Shown: one piece after another, positions 16,774 through 26,961 of the stretch | How positions within the stretch are numbered: position 1 is the stretch's first letter | Layout: each line of letters starts with the position of its first letter | NCBI RefSeq assembly: GCF_900100945.1 | Contig: NZ_FNCG01000009.1 | Span: 124,001-188,000 of the forward strand | Direction: 5' to 3' | From: Mucilaginibacter gossypii | GTDB taxonomy: Bacteria; Bacteroidota; Bacteroidia; Sphingobacteriales; Sphingobacteriaceae | DNA: 64,000 nt | Notes under the pieces: model-generated | Told to the model about the DNA's origin: nothing | The model's database searches: none | The model's input: only the letters and a program-made list of their open reading frames with translations | Position numbers and translations under genes: made by a program

Positions 16774-19173
16774 TCAATGTGTGAGCGCTTTAATGGCGAT
16801 AGTTGCATCAGATAACCCCGCCGAACTAACGGTAAGCTTAATATCGCCGGCATTATGAGTACTCCTGATTACCACCATGGCCCGGCCACGCCAGGCTTTG
16901 CGCGAATTGCCTGTATATGGGTCAGTGTCCTTCACGTCCGCATTATCCACCCCGGCCATTACACCAGGCCCTTCAATTTTAAATTGAAGGCGATTTGATG
17001 CATTTGGTTGTAGTACGCCATCCTTATCAGTGATTTCAATTGAAACATAGGATAGGTCCTGCCCATTCGGCAATAGCTGCTTACGGTCAGCAATGAGCCA
17101 GATCTTAGTAGCGGAGCCTGAAGTTTGCAGCGTAGTTGATTCAATTTCTTTATCATTTTCAACGCCTGCTGCTTTGAGAGTCCCTGGCGTATAGGGCACT
17201 GAGAAAGTAGCTTTAAATTCCTGATTTACTGTTGCAGGCTTCTCTCCAAGAAGCTTATCATTAAAGTAAAGCCTTACTTTGGGATATTTGGAATATACTT
17301 CTACATCTAATTTTCTGCCTTCAAAGCCTGGCCATGTCCAGCTCTCCCAGGTCGGCCATACCGACCACCAGGTCTCTTTGATTTCCAGTGGTTCGGGCTT
17401 TGGCTCGCGGACAGCCATGTACAGCTTTTCCTTATCGTTGTACAACATGCTGCGGTAGTGCGAAATCGGTTTTCTCCATCCGGTTAAATCTATATCTCCG
17501 CAATACGCACCATGCCACGGAAAGAAATCGTTTTCCCAATGTTCTCCTGGCACATCGCCCGAATAATACCAGCGGCCAATTCCCGATTCGCCTAAATAAT
17601 CTATCGCTGTCCACACAAAATCACCAATGATATAATTGTTGTTTTGTACCAGCTTCCAGTTGGCAAAAGCATCGCGAGGATATGATTCGGTTTGAAAAAT
17701 AACACGTGAAGGAACCCTTTTATGATCAGCAGGCGCACCTTGCAGTTGATAATTATAACCGCAAACATCATGGGCCGCCATAAGCGGATCTAAAGATTCC
17801 CAGTCATTGCCCCACTTTACAATTGCCGATGTTACCGGTCGTGTGCTATCTATACCTTTAACAATACCTGCAAGCATTTTAGCGGTCGTAACAGCCTCTG
17901 GTTTGTTCCGTTCAACAACTTCATTACCGATACTCCACATAAAAATTGAAGGGTGATTCCTGTCGCGCAGCACCATTGTTTCCAGATCAAGTTTCGACCA
18001 GTTATCAAAATATACCGAATAGTCGTGTTTGTTTTTACCAACTCGCCAGCCATCAAAAGCCTCATCAATAACTAATAAGCCTAACCTGTCGCAAGCTTCT
18101 AAAAAAGCTTCGGACGGAGGGTTATGAGATGTACGCACGGCGTTGAAGCCTGCAGCTTTCATCAACTCAACCTTACGTTCCTCTGCCCGGTCAAAAGCAG
18201 CGGCACCAAGGCACCCGTTGTCATGATGAACACATCCGCCGTTGATCTTTACGGTTTTACCATTAAGCTGGAAACCTTTTTCCGGCGTAAATTTTATTGA
18301 GCGGATGCCAAAAGAGGTCTTTGTCTCATCTATTTTTTCATTGCCTTTTAATACCTGGATTTGAGCCTGATATAAATAAGGGGTTTCCGGTGTCCATAAT
18401 AATGGCTTCGATACTTTTATAATTTGAGTAACCTCTTTTTCGCCGTGTGCCGGTAACTCTACCTTTGTTGTATTATTTCCCGCATCTTTAAAGCTTACGG
18501 ATAGCAGCCGGGTGTTAACAGCGATGCGCTGCGGAAAGCCGGTTTCGTTTTTTATCGTAGCCTTAACCTGTACCGAAGCCTGCTTTGAAGAGACTTCGGG
18601 TGTTGTAATGGCTACTCCCCAATCGGCTAAGTGTAAGGGATTGGTAACGTCAATCCACACATGGCGGTAGATCCCGGAACCACTATACCATCTGCTGTTT
18701 ATTTGCTGTGAATTATCCACACGTACGGCTATCACATTCTCTTTGTTAAAATCCAGGTAAGGCGAAAGATCATACCTAAATGACGAATAACCATAAGGCC
18801 GGATACCAAGGTATTTACCATTGATAAAAACCTCCGAGTTCATGTAAACGCCCTCAAAATAAACCGAAACGTTTTTTCCTTTCCATTCAGGAGCTACCTT
18901 GAACGTTTTTCTATACCAGCCAATGCCTGCCGGGAAATAACCGCCTGCACCTCCCGTTGGATTTTTGGGGCTTACGCTCCCTTCAATGCTCCAATCATGC
19001 GGCAAGTCAAGGTTACGCCAGGCATTATCATTAAAATCCCGTAACCGTGCCAACGAATCGTCACCCAGGTTAAATTTCCAATTGTAATCAAACAATTGTT
19101 TTCGCCCGGAAGACTGGGCGAAACTTACAACACTGTAAGCCAAAAGCAAGATGACTATTGTTATTTTTTTCAT
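16774..19173 (-). CDS. GH2 beta-galactosidase, secreted
   Basis: 799 residues. Signal peptide (1-19, ending SFAQ), sugar-binding jelly roll (about 25-180, with LPHDWSIEG and FEGVYMNSEVFINGKYLG-type motif), Ig-like domain, then the TIM barrel with VRTSHNPPSE, the acid/base Glu in MWSIGNEV (about 414) and the nucleophile Glu in IFQTESYP (about 496). C-terminal Ig-like domains (DUF4982-type and GH2 C-terminal) follow. In xyloglucan loci GH2 enzymes remove galactose from side chains in the periplasm. It lies between GH3 (22 bp upstream) and the broken GH29 in one reverse-strand operon. Confidence 0.92.
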   Translation of the reverse strand: MKKITIVILLLAYSVVSFAQSSGRKQLFDYNWKFNLGDDSLARLRDFNDNAWRNLDLPHDWSIEGSVSPKNPTGGAGGYFPAGIGWYRKTFKVAPEWKGKNVSVYFEGVYMNSEVFINGKYLGIRPYGYSSFRYDLSPYLDFNKENVIAVRVDNSQQINSRWYSGSGIYRHVWIDVTNPLHLADWGVAITTPEVSSKQASVQVKATIKNETGFPQRIAVNTRLLSVSFKDAGNNTTKVELPAHGEKEVTQIIKVSKPLLWTPETPYLYQAQIQVLKGNEKIDETKTSFGIRSIKFTPEKGFQLNGKTVKINGGCVHHDNGCLGAAAFDRAEERKVELMKAAGFNAVRTSHNPPSEAFLEACDRLGLLVIDEAFDGWRVGKNKHDYSVYFDNWSKLDLETMVLRDRNHPSIFMWSIGNEVVERNKPEAVTTAKMLAGIVKGIDSTRPVTSAIVKWGNDWESLDPLMAAHDVCGYNYQLQGAPADHKRVPSRVIFQTESYPRDAFANWKLVQNNNYIIGDFVWTAIDYLGESGIGRWYYSGDVPGEHWENDFFPWHGAYCGDIDLTGWRKPISHYRSMLYNDKEKLYMAVREPKPEPLEIKETWWSVWPTWESWTWPGFEGRKLDVEVYSKYPKVRLYFNDKLLGEKPATVNQEFKATFSVPYTPGTLKAAGVENDKEIESTTLQTSGSATKIWLIADRKQLLPNGQDLSYVSIEITDKDGVLQPNASNRLQFKIEGPGVMAGVDNADVKDTDPYTGNSRKAWRGRAMVVIRSTHNAGDIKLTVSSAGLSDATIAIKALTH

Positions 19174-19195
19174 AAAAGTAATATGCTTAAAACAG

Positions 19196-21352
19196 TTATT
19201 TAACCGTAATCTTTGTTTTGAGAATAATATTACGGGATGAATTACCTAACTCGAGAACGTATTCGCCGGCTTCAGTGTTCCAACCTTTTTTTGCTTCATC
19301 ATAAAATGCCAGATCTGCGACTTTCACCTGCATTTCTATCGTCTTTTTTTCGCCGGCCTTTAAAAATACCTTTTTAAAGGCTTTGAGCTCTTTTTCAGGA
19401 CGCTGTACCGAACAAACCGGATCATTCACATACAATTGCACAACTTCGGCGCCACTTCTTTCACCTGTATTTTTGATCGTAAACTTCGCATGGATCGTTT
19501 CGTCTTTTTTATAGCTTGATTTATCTGTTGAAAGCTTGCTGATTGAAAAATCAGTATAGGAAAGGCCATAACCAAATGGGAACAGCGGCACTATATTTTT
19601 AGTATCGTACCAGCGATAACCAACCAATATTCCTTCTTTATATTCGGCTGTGAGATTATCGCCTGGATAGGTGTTCAAATTAAATGCCGGTGAATCATTT
19701 AACGAAGCAGGAAAGGTAAACGGCAGCTTACCCGATGGGTTTATAGTTCCCTTCAACACATCGGCCAGCGCATTGCCGGCTTCTGATCCGTTAAACCATG
19801 ACCAAACAATGGCGTGATTTGATTTTTTGATTTCGTTCAGGTCAAATGGCGCGCCAGCCATTACTACAATAACGGTATTTGGATTAACGGCACTTACGGC
19901 GTTAACCAAAGCCTGCTCACCAAAAGGCAGCTCCAGGCTTTTACGATCATGGGCTTCACTTTCGTATTCACGGTTTGAACCGATACACAAAATGGCAACA
20001 TCACTGCTTTTAGCGAGCGCTACGGCTTCATTAATCAGGTCCTGATCAGGTTCATTATAGTCGCCATTTTGCTCAGCAGTTTTACTTGCCAGATAACTTG
20101 CCCTGTAACTCTGTGCAAACCTGATATCGGCAGTTTTGCCGAACCTTGATTTTATACCTTCTAATGCGGTAACCTCCTGTTTAGCCTTTACACCTGCGCC
20201 ATATCCTCCTAAGGCGAAAGTGCGTACGGCATTATCCCCTATAACTGCTATGCGTTTGATCTCACTTGTTTTTAACGGCAATAATTGTTTATCATTTTTC
20301 AACAGAACTATGGATTCTGAGGCGATATCATATGCGGCTTTAGTGTGCTCCGGTGTTGCGATAGCCCCTTTTGGATGGTTGGTACTCATAGATGTATGGT
20401 ACATGAGCCATAAAATCCTGCCCACTTTATCGTCAATAGTTTTTACTGAAACCTCCCCGGCTTTAACAGCGGCAAGCAATGGTTTAGCCAGATACCATTG
20501 ATCATAAGGTCCACTTGAACCCATTTCAATATCCAGGCCGTTATTTGCCGCCGCGACGGTATGATGTGTGCCGGCCCAGTCAGACATAACTACGCCTTTA
20601 AAGCCCCAGTCTCCTTTTAAAACTTTGTTTAATAAATACCCATTTTCAGAACACCAATAACCATTTAACTTATTATAAGCCGACATAACGGTATAAGCAT
20701 TGCCCTGCTGAACGGCGGCTTTAAAAGCCGGGAAATAGATTTCCTGTAGAGCTCTTTCATCAACTATTGTATTTACACTATCGCGGTCGAGTTCCTGGTT
20801 ATTAGCTGCAAAGTGTTTAATGCAGGCAGCCACGTGCTGACTTTGAATCCCTTTTACCGATTGAATGGCCAACTGGCTGTTTAAATAAGGGTCTTCTGAG
20901 TAATATTCATAAGTACGGCCGCAAAGAGGCATCCTGCAGATATTAAATGCCGGTGCAAGCATTACATTTTTTTTTCGGGCATTCGCTTCCTCTCCTATTA
21001 CCACGCCATATTTATTGGCCATTATAGGGTTCCAGGTGGCAGCTATTGCCGAACCATTGGGTAAGAACGTAGCCGAATCGGTTGTCCAGTTAGCCGAAGC
21101 CCAGTCAAAACGTTTAATTTCTTCGCGCACGCCTAATGGCCCGTCGTCACAGGTCAATTCAGGGATACCTAAACGGGGCACACCTGCCGAAGAAAATAAA
21201 GCGTTGCCGTGCAACATTGCTATTTTCTCTTCAAGTGTCATCTTTTTGATGATCCTATTGATCTTTAATTTAAGGGCAGCCTCGTTTTTGTTTTGTGCAG
21301 ATACACTACCGAAAAATAGAAGAGCAATAAAACAAGTAACTATGCATTTCAT
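19196..21352 (-). CDS. GH3 beta-glucosidase, secreted
   Basis: About 718 residues from the chosen start. The open frame begins at 21385, but ATG 21352 gives a clean signal peptide (MKCIVTCFIALLFFGSVSAQ) and is preferred; ATG 21358 is also possible. Domains: GH3 N-terminal barrel with the nucleophile Asp in GVVMSDWAGTHH (about 257), GH3 C-terminal alpha/beta domain (AILCIGSNREYESEAHDR), and a fibronectin III-like domain (GAEVVQLYVNDP). It would hydrolyse terminal beta-glucose of oligosaccharides. The gene starts just after the stop of the truncated GH5, so it depends on that gene's promoter at 22219-22274. Confidence 0.92.
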   Translation of the reverse strand: MKCIVTCFIALLFFGSVSAQNKNEAALKLKINRIIKKMTLEEKIAMLHGNALFSSAGVPRLGIPELTCDDGPLGVREEIKRFDWASANWTTDSATFLPNGSAIAATWNPIMANKYGVVIGEEANARKKNVMLAPAFNICRMPLCGRTYEYYSEDPYLNSQLAIQSVKGIQSQHVAACIKHFAANNQELDRDSVNTIVDERALQEIYFPAFKAAVQQGNAYTVMSAYNKLNGYWCSENGYLLNKVLKGDWGFKGVVMSDWAGTHHTVAAANNGLDIEMGSSGPYDQWYLAKPLLAAVKAGEVSVKTIDDKVGRILWLMYHTSMSTNHPKGAIATPEHTKAAYDIASESIVLLKNDKQLLPLKTSEIKRIAVIGDNAVRTFALGGYGAGVKAKQEVTALEGIKSRFGKTADIRFAQSYRASYLASKTAEQNGDYNEPDQDLINEAVALAKSSDVAILCIGSNREYESEAHDRKSLELPFGEQALVNAVSAVNPNTVIVVMAGAPFDLNEIKKSNHAIVWSWFNGSEAGNALADVLKGTINPSGKLPFTFPASLNDSPAFNLNTYPGDNLTAEYKEGILVGYRWYDTKNIVPLFPFGYGLSYTDFSISKLSTDKSSYKKDETIHAKFTIKNTGERSGAEVVQLYVNDPVCSVQRPEKELKAFKKVFLKAGEKKTIEMQVKVADLAFYDEAKKGWNTEAGEYVLELGNSSRNIILKTKITVK

Positions 21353-21398
21353 AAACATTATTTCTTTAAATCCTTTGTTAAACATTATTTATCAGCGG

Positions 21399-22133
21399 CT
21401 ATGATTTCGATAGCCGACGGCCCTGGACAATTAACACCCGGTAACTGTTTCTGCCACCTGTTGACCTCACCGCGTTCACAAACGTTTGGTGATATGAAAG
21501 CAGTACCGACATTTGGGCGGCATCATTTGTACTGGGTTCGTTGGCGCTGGCAAACATCACATGTTCGTCAAAATCGCGCATTGCCGTTGCAATTTGTTCC
21601 CAAAACGCTTTTTGTTTAGCGTTAACAGAATCCTGTTTTGCCGGAGTAATATTATTTTCAAGCCAACCGCCATCCCAGTGAATATTGAGCAACACATACG
21701 TATCGTTTTTTACACAATATTGTACTACCTGTTTTACGCGGTTTAACCAGGCATCCTGTATTTTGGCAGTTTTTTTATCTGAATATTGATCCCAGGCGCA
21801 AGGGATACGAATAGCGTTAAAACCGCTCCGCTTAACCAACTTGATATAATCTTCTGTGATTAAAGGGTTGCCCCAGCCGGTTTCGGCGCCGAGCGCTTCC
21901 ATTGTGTTGCCGATGTTCCAGCCCAATTTGATATTTGCTGTCCGTTGAACTGCAGTGTTATCCATTCTCGTTTTATCGGGAGCTTTGGGCGATATATTGT
22001 ATGAGGGATAGATTGTTCTGATAACGGCTGTATCTTTTATTGCCTTTTGAGGACTATTGCAATAAGCGGCCTTGAGCGGAGAAGCAATCGAAAAAATAAC
22101 AGTAGTACACCAAAGTATACGTTTTAACATCAT
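21399..22133 (-). pseudogene. truncated GH5, catalytic nucleophile half missing
   Basis: 244 residues. Signal peptide, then a GH5 start closely matching the other two copies (WNIGNTMEALGAETGWGNP, LNIHWDGGWLENN, acid/base Glu in FASANEPS). Homology ends abruptly at YRVLIVQG, followed by RRLSKS and a stop. The paralogs continue for about 170 residues that include the nucleophile motif LGEYG. The deletion joins this stub directly to the GH3 gene, whose longest frame starts 13 bp later. An active glucanase is not expected. It still carries the operon's promoter and translation start, so it may persist as a leader cistron. Confidence 0.88.
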
Positions 22134-22218
22134 AGTAAATTAAGCAGGTTTGAAAATTGGCTTAAGCAATGCCCAACTTTAATTGCGTTTTACAATAAAG
22201 AAACATTGAATTATGCTG

Positions 22219-22274
22219 CTAATTTAAATGTCGGGGTGCAATCGATTGTTCACAAATGGGTACACAAATGTTAA
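22219..22274 (-). promoter_or_regulatory. putative HTCS-controlled promoter of the GH5'-GH3-GH2-GH29 operon
   Basis: On the reverse strand the element at 22274-22238 carries two exact CATTTGT repeats (22270-22264 and 22258-22252, 12-bp period) then GAACAATCGATTGC, nearly identical to 4407-4443. TAAATTAG (22226-22219), a near -7 match, starts 11 bp after it. The ATG of the truncated GH5 is 86 bp further. The remainder of the gap to 22471 is AT-rich without genes. Confidence 0.65.
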
Positions 22275-22471
22275 AACCACATACTGTACTTATTTACAAT
22301 ATGTTAAAGTGAATTTATACCTAATAATCGGTCGTAACTGAAACAGATGTTGTACTAAATTTAACAAAAAGACCCAAAAAGCATCAAGTTAAACCAATAA
22401 CAAAATCAGGTAAATCGTTTTTTTTAAAATAATAAAAGCAATTTGCTTGCGGTAAAATCGATTATAAAACA

Positions 22472-25400
22472 CTATTTGTTCTTATTGCTGACATACGCAG
22501 ATGGAAGGCAATTAAATTCGGCCTTGAAGCATCGTACAAAATACTTTTGACTTTTAAAGCCTACTTTGTAGGAGATCTGTGATATAGTTAACTGTGAATT
22601 CTCAAGCAACTGTGCGGCACGTTTGAGGCGGATGGTGCGGATCAGATCTACGGGAGATTTTCCTGTTAAAGCCAGCGCTCTTTTGTACAGGGTTACGCGG
22701 CTCACACATAATTCGCTGCTCAATTCCTCTACCGAGAATTCGGCGTTGTCAATGTTTTTTTCAATTATTTGTACTGCTTTTTTTATAAACGCTTCATCAA
22801 GTGATTCGGTTTCTACTTCAGTTGGTTTAACATCAAGCTGCTTTTGATAAGTTTTACGCATATCTTGCTGCATGGCCAGTATGTTCTTTAATTTAGAAGT
22901 CAGTATTTCGAAATTGAAAGGCTTGGTAAGGTAATCATTGGCACCCGTTTCAAGTCCCTGCAATTGCTGTTCTTCATCTGTAACAGCAGTAAGGAGAACA
23001 ACCGGTATATGTGATGTACGTTTATCGTTTCGTATTTTGCGGCATAAATCTATGCCATTCATCTCAGGCATGCTAATATCGCTGACTACAAGGTTAGGAT
23101 GAAGGGCCAGGGTTTTCTGCCATCCTTCCTTTCCATTAGCAGCTTCGATGATGTTAAAAGTTTCATTTAAATTGTCTTTCAAATAAAAACGAAAATCCTC
23201 ATTGTCTTCAACCAGTAAAACAGAAAGCTTCTTAATTGAATTGCTGCCTCCCATCTGTACCCAATCGGTATTTTCGGATACCGCTGTCCGGGGGAAATCA
23301 GGTTCATTTATCGATACTTCTTCGTCTGTTACTAAATCAACAGGTAAAAATATAGTAAAATAACTGCCTTGTCCGGGTTCACTTTGCACTGATATTTCAC
23401 CGTTGTGCAGCTTTACAAATTCTTTAGTTATTGACAGCCCTATACCACTACCCTGGTTAACCATAGATCCTGGCACTTCGTTTTGAAAAAAGCGCTCAAA
23501 AATTCTGTCCTGCTTATCTAACGGAATACCAATACCCGTATCAATAACCTTTATCTCAAGCTGTTGCTTTCCAGAGTCCTTTTCGAGTATCGCCAATAAA
23601 ACGCTTATATGTCCGCCATCAGGTGTAAACTTAAAAGCATTAGAAAGCAGGTTGAAGATGATGCGTTCGATTTTATCGTGATCAAAGTTGATAATCAGGT
23701 TTTGAATTTCCGAGTCGAATACCAGCCTGATATGTTTTTTCTCAGCAACATCCGAGAACGAATAAGCCATTTCCTTAATAAAACTGATAATATCACCACT
23801 CCGTGCATGCAGCCTAAGTTCCTGCACCTCCATTTTCCTGAAATCAAGCAACTGGTTTACCATATTTAGTAACCGTTTGGCATTGCGGTTAATTAATTGC
23901 AACTGATTTCTCTGCTCTTCGGCCTCGGTTTGCTTTAAAATCTTATCAACAGGTGCCATGATCAATGATAAAGGGGTCCGGAATTCATGGCTTACATTGG
24001 TGAAAAACTTAATTTTCATCATGTCCAGCTCATGCATACGCCTGGCCTCCTGCCGCTCATTTTCAATTAACAATTTAGCCTCGCGTTTCTCCTTTTCGAT
24101 TTCAAACTGCCTTCTTATTTTTTGAATTCCGCGCCGGCGCATCAAAAATAGGATCCCAAATAAAAGTAATATATAAATAAAATAAGCCATTGTCGATTTC
24201 CAGAACGGGGGCAATACCTTAATTTTTAATGTGATATAATCAGGGTCCCACCGCCCTTCCTGGCTAACCGCCCGTACTTTAAAAGTATAATCGCCGCCAT
24301 CAAGGTTGGTGTAGGTAGCTTTTCGCGTAGCATTATCGGCATCAATCCAATCCTTATCAAAGCCTTCCAGCATATACTGATGTTTTACTTTGTTGGGATT
24401 AAAGAAATTAAGCGCGGCAAACTCAATGGTAAATACATTTTCGCTGTGTGTCAGTGTCAGCTCGCGGGTTGCCGAAATAGCTTTTGACAATACCACATGT
24501 CCGTTAACTTCTTCATTGGCTTTAATACTTTTGTTATACAGCAAAAAATCAGTAAAAGTTAGTTTAGGCTTGTTGGTATTGGCATGTATGGCTAACGGGT
24601 CGAAAATATTGAAACCATGCCCGCCGCCAAATATAAGTTCGCCCTTGCGGGTTTTGAGCCCTGCCTGGTCATTAAATTCCCTGCCTTGCAAACCATCCGT
24701 TTCATCAAAATTCTCAAACCTAAAAGCGTAAGGAGCCTTTTGGGCAATAAGCGTTACCCTGCTTAAACCATTAGCAGTACTAAACCACATTCTTCCTTTG
24801 CTATCTTCCAGTATTTGCAATATGGCATTATCTGGTAATCCGTTTCGCTTTGTTAGTGATGTGAACTTGTTGGTTTCGGGGTTAAGTATGCTTAATCCGT
24901 AGCGTGTAGCTATCCAGATCAAGCCGTGCCTGTCCTGGTTAATGCAGTTGATTGTATTACTGATTAAGCTGTTAGGATCATCTTTATTTATGCTGTAATG
25001 AATAAACCTGCCTGTATTTTTTAAAATCACATCGATACCAAAGTATCCTCCAACCCAAATATTGCCTTTGCGGTCTTCAAACAGAGCAGAAACGTAAAGA
25101 CACCTGATATCTGTTTGTTTAAAGGGAGGGGAAAATTTCTTTTTTTCTCTGTCAAATATCTGGAGCCCGGCTGCAAATGTCCCTATCCATAACTTATGCG
25201 ATGAATCTTCGAAAATACTCATCACCCGGTTATCGGCAAGGCTCCCCGCTATCTTATCGTCATGTTTATAATGGGTAAACGTTTTTCCGTCAAAGCAGTC
25301 CAGGCCGCCAAAATATGTCCCTATCCACAATTTTTGATCATGATCGATACATAAACTGACAATAATATCGTTGCTGAGACTGTTTGCATTTCCTGGTTCA

Positions 25401-26626
25401 TACTTATACTGCCTAAAACTGCCGGTTTCACGGTTAAAATAAATTAAGCCTCCCCCGTTTGTACCAATCCAAATATTCCCATTTTTATCTTCAACAAACT
25501 TGTTAGCATCTTCGAAGCCCAAACTTTTAGGGTCTGAAGCGAAGTGCCTGTACAATGGGAACCGGATAATATTTTTGTGATAATAGCTTACACCTTCTTT
25601 AAAGGTGCCTGCCCACATAATACCCGAATCGTCTTTATAAAGGTTGATAACGCTGTTTTGACTTAATGATTTGGCATCATCTTCCCTGTTCAATAAATAG
25701 GTAAATGTGAAAGTTTTTTTATCTAACAAATTTATACCACCGTGGTCGGTTGCTATCCATATCAGGCCGTCATCGGCCTGGATAATGTTGCTGATGATAT
25801 TAGATTTTAATTTGAGCCCCGAAGGTTCGTTAGCGATAGGCCTGAACGCCCTGCTTGAGGGACTGTAATAATACGCGTTGGCGTAAAAACCAGGTGTGTA
25901 AAACCATAAATCATTGTCCTTATCCACAGTAATAGCGTAATAAGCATCTTTGTTATTAACGGCTTTATTAAATACCTCGGTATGATAAGTAATTTTGTTT
26001 TGTTTGATATCGAACATCTCAACGATGCCGTTACGGTACACCACCCAAACATTGCCGGTTGCATCCAGTGTTATATCTGAGATAAAATTTGAATACAATG
26101 ACGCACCTGAACGGTGATGATAATACCGACGGGTTGTTTTGTTTATTTCATTATGCCTGTACAGACCGGAATCCGGGCACACCAGCCAAAACTCGCCCTT
26201 ACCACCGCGAATTATTTTAGATACGTTAGGATATCCGGGAACCTTTAACGAGCGCGTCATTACCGACATATCACTGTCAAACTGTTCCGTTTCCGGATCA
26301 TAAAAACAGTATCCTCCGCGGGTTGATACCCATAATTTTTTGCCGGGTCCTTCAAAAATACCGCTTACAAAATCATCATTAAGCGACTTTTTGTTATTTG
26401 CGTCATGCTTGAATATTTTAAAACTGTAGCCATCATAACGGTTAAGCCCTGATGCAGTTCCGAACCACATAAAACCTTCGGAGTCTTTATAAATGCAGTT
26501 TACCTGGTTGTGCGATAAGCCATTACTTCGGTTTAACTGCGAAAACTGATATTTACCATTTTGTGCAAAAGCGACACGCAGCGTCAATAGTAAAACAAGC
26601 ATGCTTATGGATAATTTATATCTCAT
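22472..26626 (-). CDS. hybrid two-component system (HTCS) PUL regulator
   Basis: 1384 residues. Signal sequence, about 14 Reg_prop beta-propeller blades (repeated motifs such as GLIWIATDHGGINLLD and NIWIGTNGGGLIYF) forming the periplasmic sensor, Y_Y_Y domain (about 700-790), one membrane span (about 806-825), HisKA (SHEFRTPLSLIMAPVDK, His about 880), HATPase (NLLSNAFKFTPDGG, DTGIGIPLDKQ), REC (LLVEDNEDF, phospho-Asp in VSDISMPEMNG, about 1190) and AraC-type HTH (about 1285-1384). HTCSs sense oligosaccharides and switch on their PUL. Its likely operators are the three repeated elements at 4108-4163, 4407-4462 and 22219-22274. It is the last gene of the reverse-strand block and diverges from the AraC gene. 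Confidence 0.95.
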   Translation of the reverse strand: MRYKLSISMLVLLLTLRVAFAQNGKYQFSQLNRSNGLSHNQVNCIYKDSEGFMWFGTASGLNRYDGYSFKIFKHDANNKKSLNDDFVSGIFEGPGKKLWVSTRGGYCFYDPETEQFDSDMSVMTRSLKVPGYPNVSKIIRGGKGEFWLVCPDSGLYRHNEINKTTRRYYHHRSGASLYSNFISDITLDATGNVWVVYRNGIVEMFDIKQNKITYHTEVFNKAVNNKDAYYAITVDKDNDLWFYTPGFYANAYYYSPSSRAFRPIANEPSGLKLKSNIISNIIQADDGLIWIATDHGGINLLDKKTFTFTYLLNREDDAKSLSQNSVINLYKDDSGIMWAGTFKEGVSYYHKNIIRFPLYRHFASDPKSLGFEDANKFVEDKNGNIWIGTNGGGLIYFNRETGSFRQYKYEPGNANSLSNDIIVSLCIDHDQKLWIGTYFGGLDCFDGKTFTHYKHDDKIAGSLADNRVMSIFEDSSHKLWIGTFAAGLQIFDREKKKFSPPFKQTDIRCLYVSALFEDRKGNIWVGGYFGIDVILKNTGRFIHYSINKDDPNSLISNTINCINQDRHGLIWIATRYGLSILNPETNKFTSLTKRNGLPDNAILQILEDSKGRMWFSTANGLSRVTLIAQKAPYAFRFENFDETDGLQGREFNDQAGLKTRKGELIFGGGHGFNIFDPLAIHANTNKPKLTFTDFLLYNKSIKANEEVNGHVVLSKAISATRELTLTHSENVFTIEFAALNFFNPNKVKHQYMLEGFDKDWIDADNATRKATYTNLDGGDYTFKVRAVSQEGRWDPDYITLKIKVLPPFWKSTMAYFIYILLLFGILFLMRRRGIQKIRRQFEIEKEKREAKLLIENERQEARRMHELDMMKIKFFTNVSHEFRTPLSLIMAPVDKILKQTEAEEQRNQLQLINRNAKRLLNMVNQLLDFRKMEVQELRLHARSGDIISFIKEMAYSFSDVAEKKHIRLVFDSEIQNLIINFDHDKIERIIFNLLSNAFKFTPDGGHISVLLAILEKDSGKQQLEIKVIDTGIGIPLDKQDRIFERFFQNEVPGSMVNQGSGIGLSITKEFVKLHNGEISVQSEPGQGSYFTIFLPVDLVTDEEVSINEPDFPRTAVSENTDWVQMGGSNSIKKLSVLLVEDNEDFRFYLKDNLNETFNIIEAANGKEGWQKTLALHPNLVVSDISMPEMNGIDLCRKIRNDKRTSHIPVVLLTAVTDEEQQLQGLETGANDYLTKPFNFEILTSKLKNILAMQQDMRKTYQKQLDVKPTEVETESLDEAFIKKAVQIIEKNIDNAEFSVEELSSELCVSRVTLYKRALALTGKSPVDLIRTIRLKRAAQLLENSQLTISQISYKVGFKSQKYFVRCFKAEFNCLPSAYVSNKNK

Positions 26627-26961
26627 AGCTTAGGGATAGGGGTACTCATAAAGTTCGATCAATAGGTTAGACTATCTTCACAAAAACAAGTCTTTTTTAA
26701 TATGGCTTTAGTAAATATCCTATTTTGAACGTATAAATCCAAAAACACCCGATTATGAGGATACTTTCAAACTTCCACCAACCGTTAAAAAGGAAAGCCT
26801 ATTCTTTTACCGCTTATATTGGTTAATTCAAACCTACAGTAAAATAAGCATTCAAATTTTGATTTAAATGGACTTTTTTTTGTAAAAAACCGACTTCATA
26901 ATCTTTAAACCACTCATATACTTTTAGGTGTGTCAAATCAATTTGCATATTTGTAGTTCAG
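26627..26961. other. divergent control region between HTCS and AraC genes
   Basis: 335 bp, AT-rich, no ORF. CATATTTG at 26946-26953 is one base from the -7 consensus and would place transcription start almost on the AraC ATG (26962), so that gene may be leaderless or start further downstream. No copy of the CATTTGT repeat element was seen. Confidence 0.3.

Noticed and set aside
16341..16784. 147-residue forward ORF between GH29 and GH2
   Set aside because: Low-complexity, antisense to the GH29 5' end and the remnant; no family resemblance or start signals.
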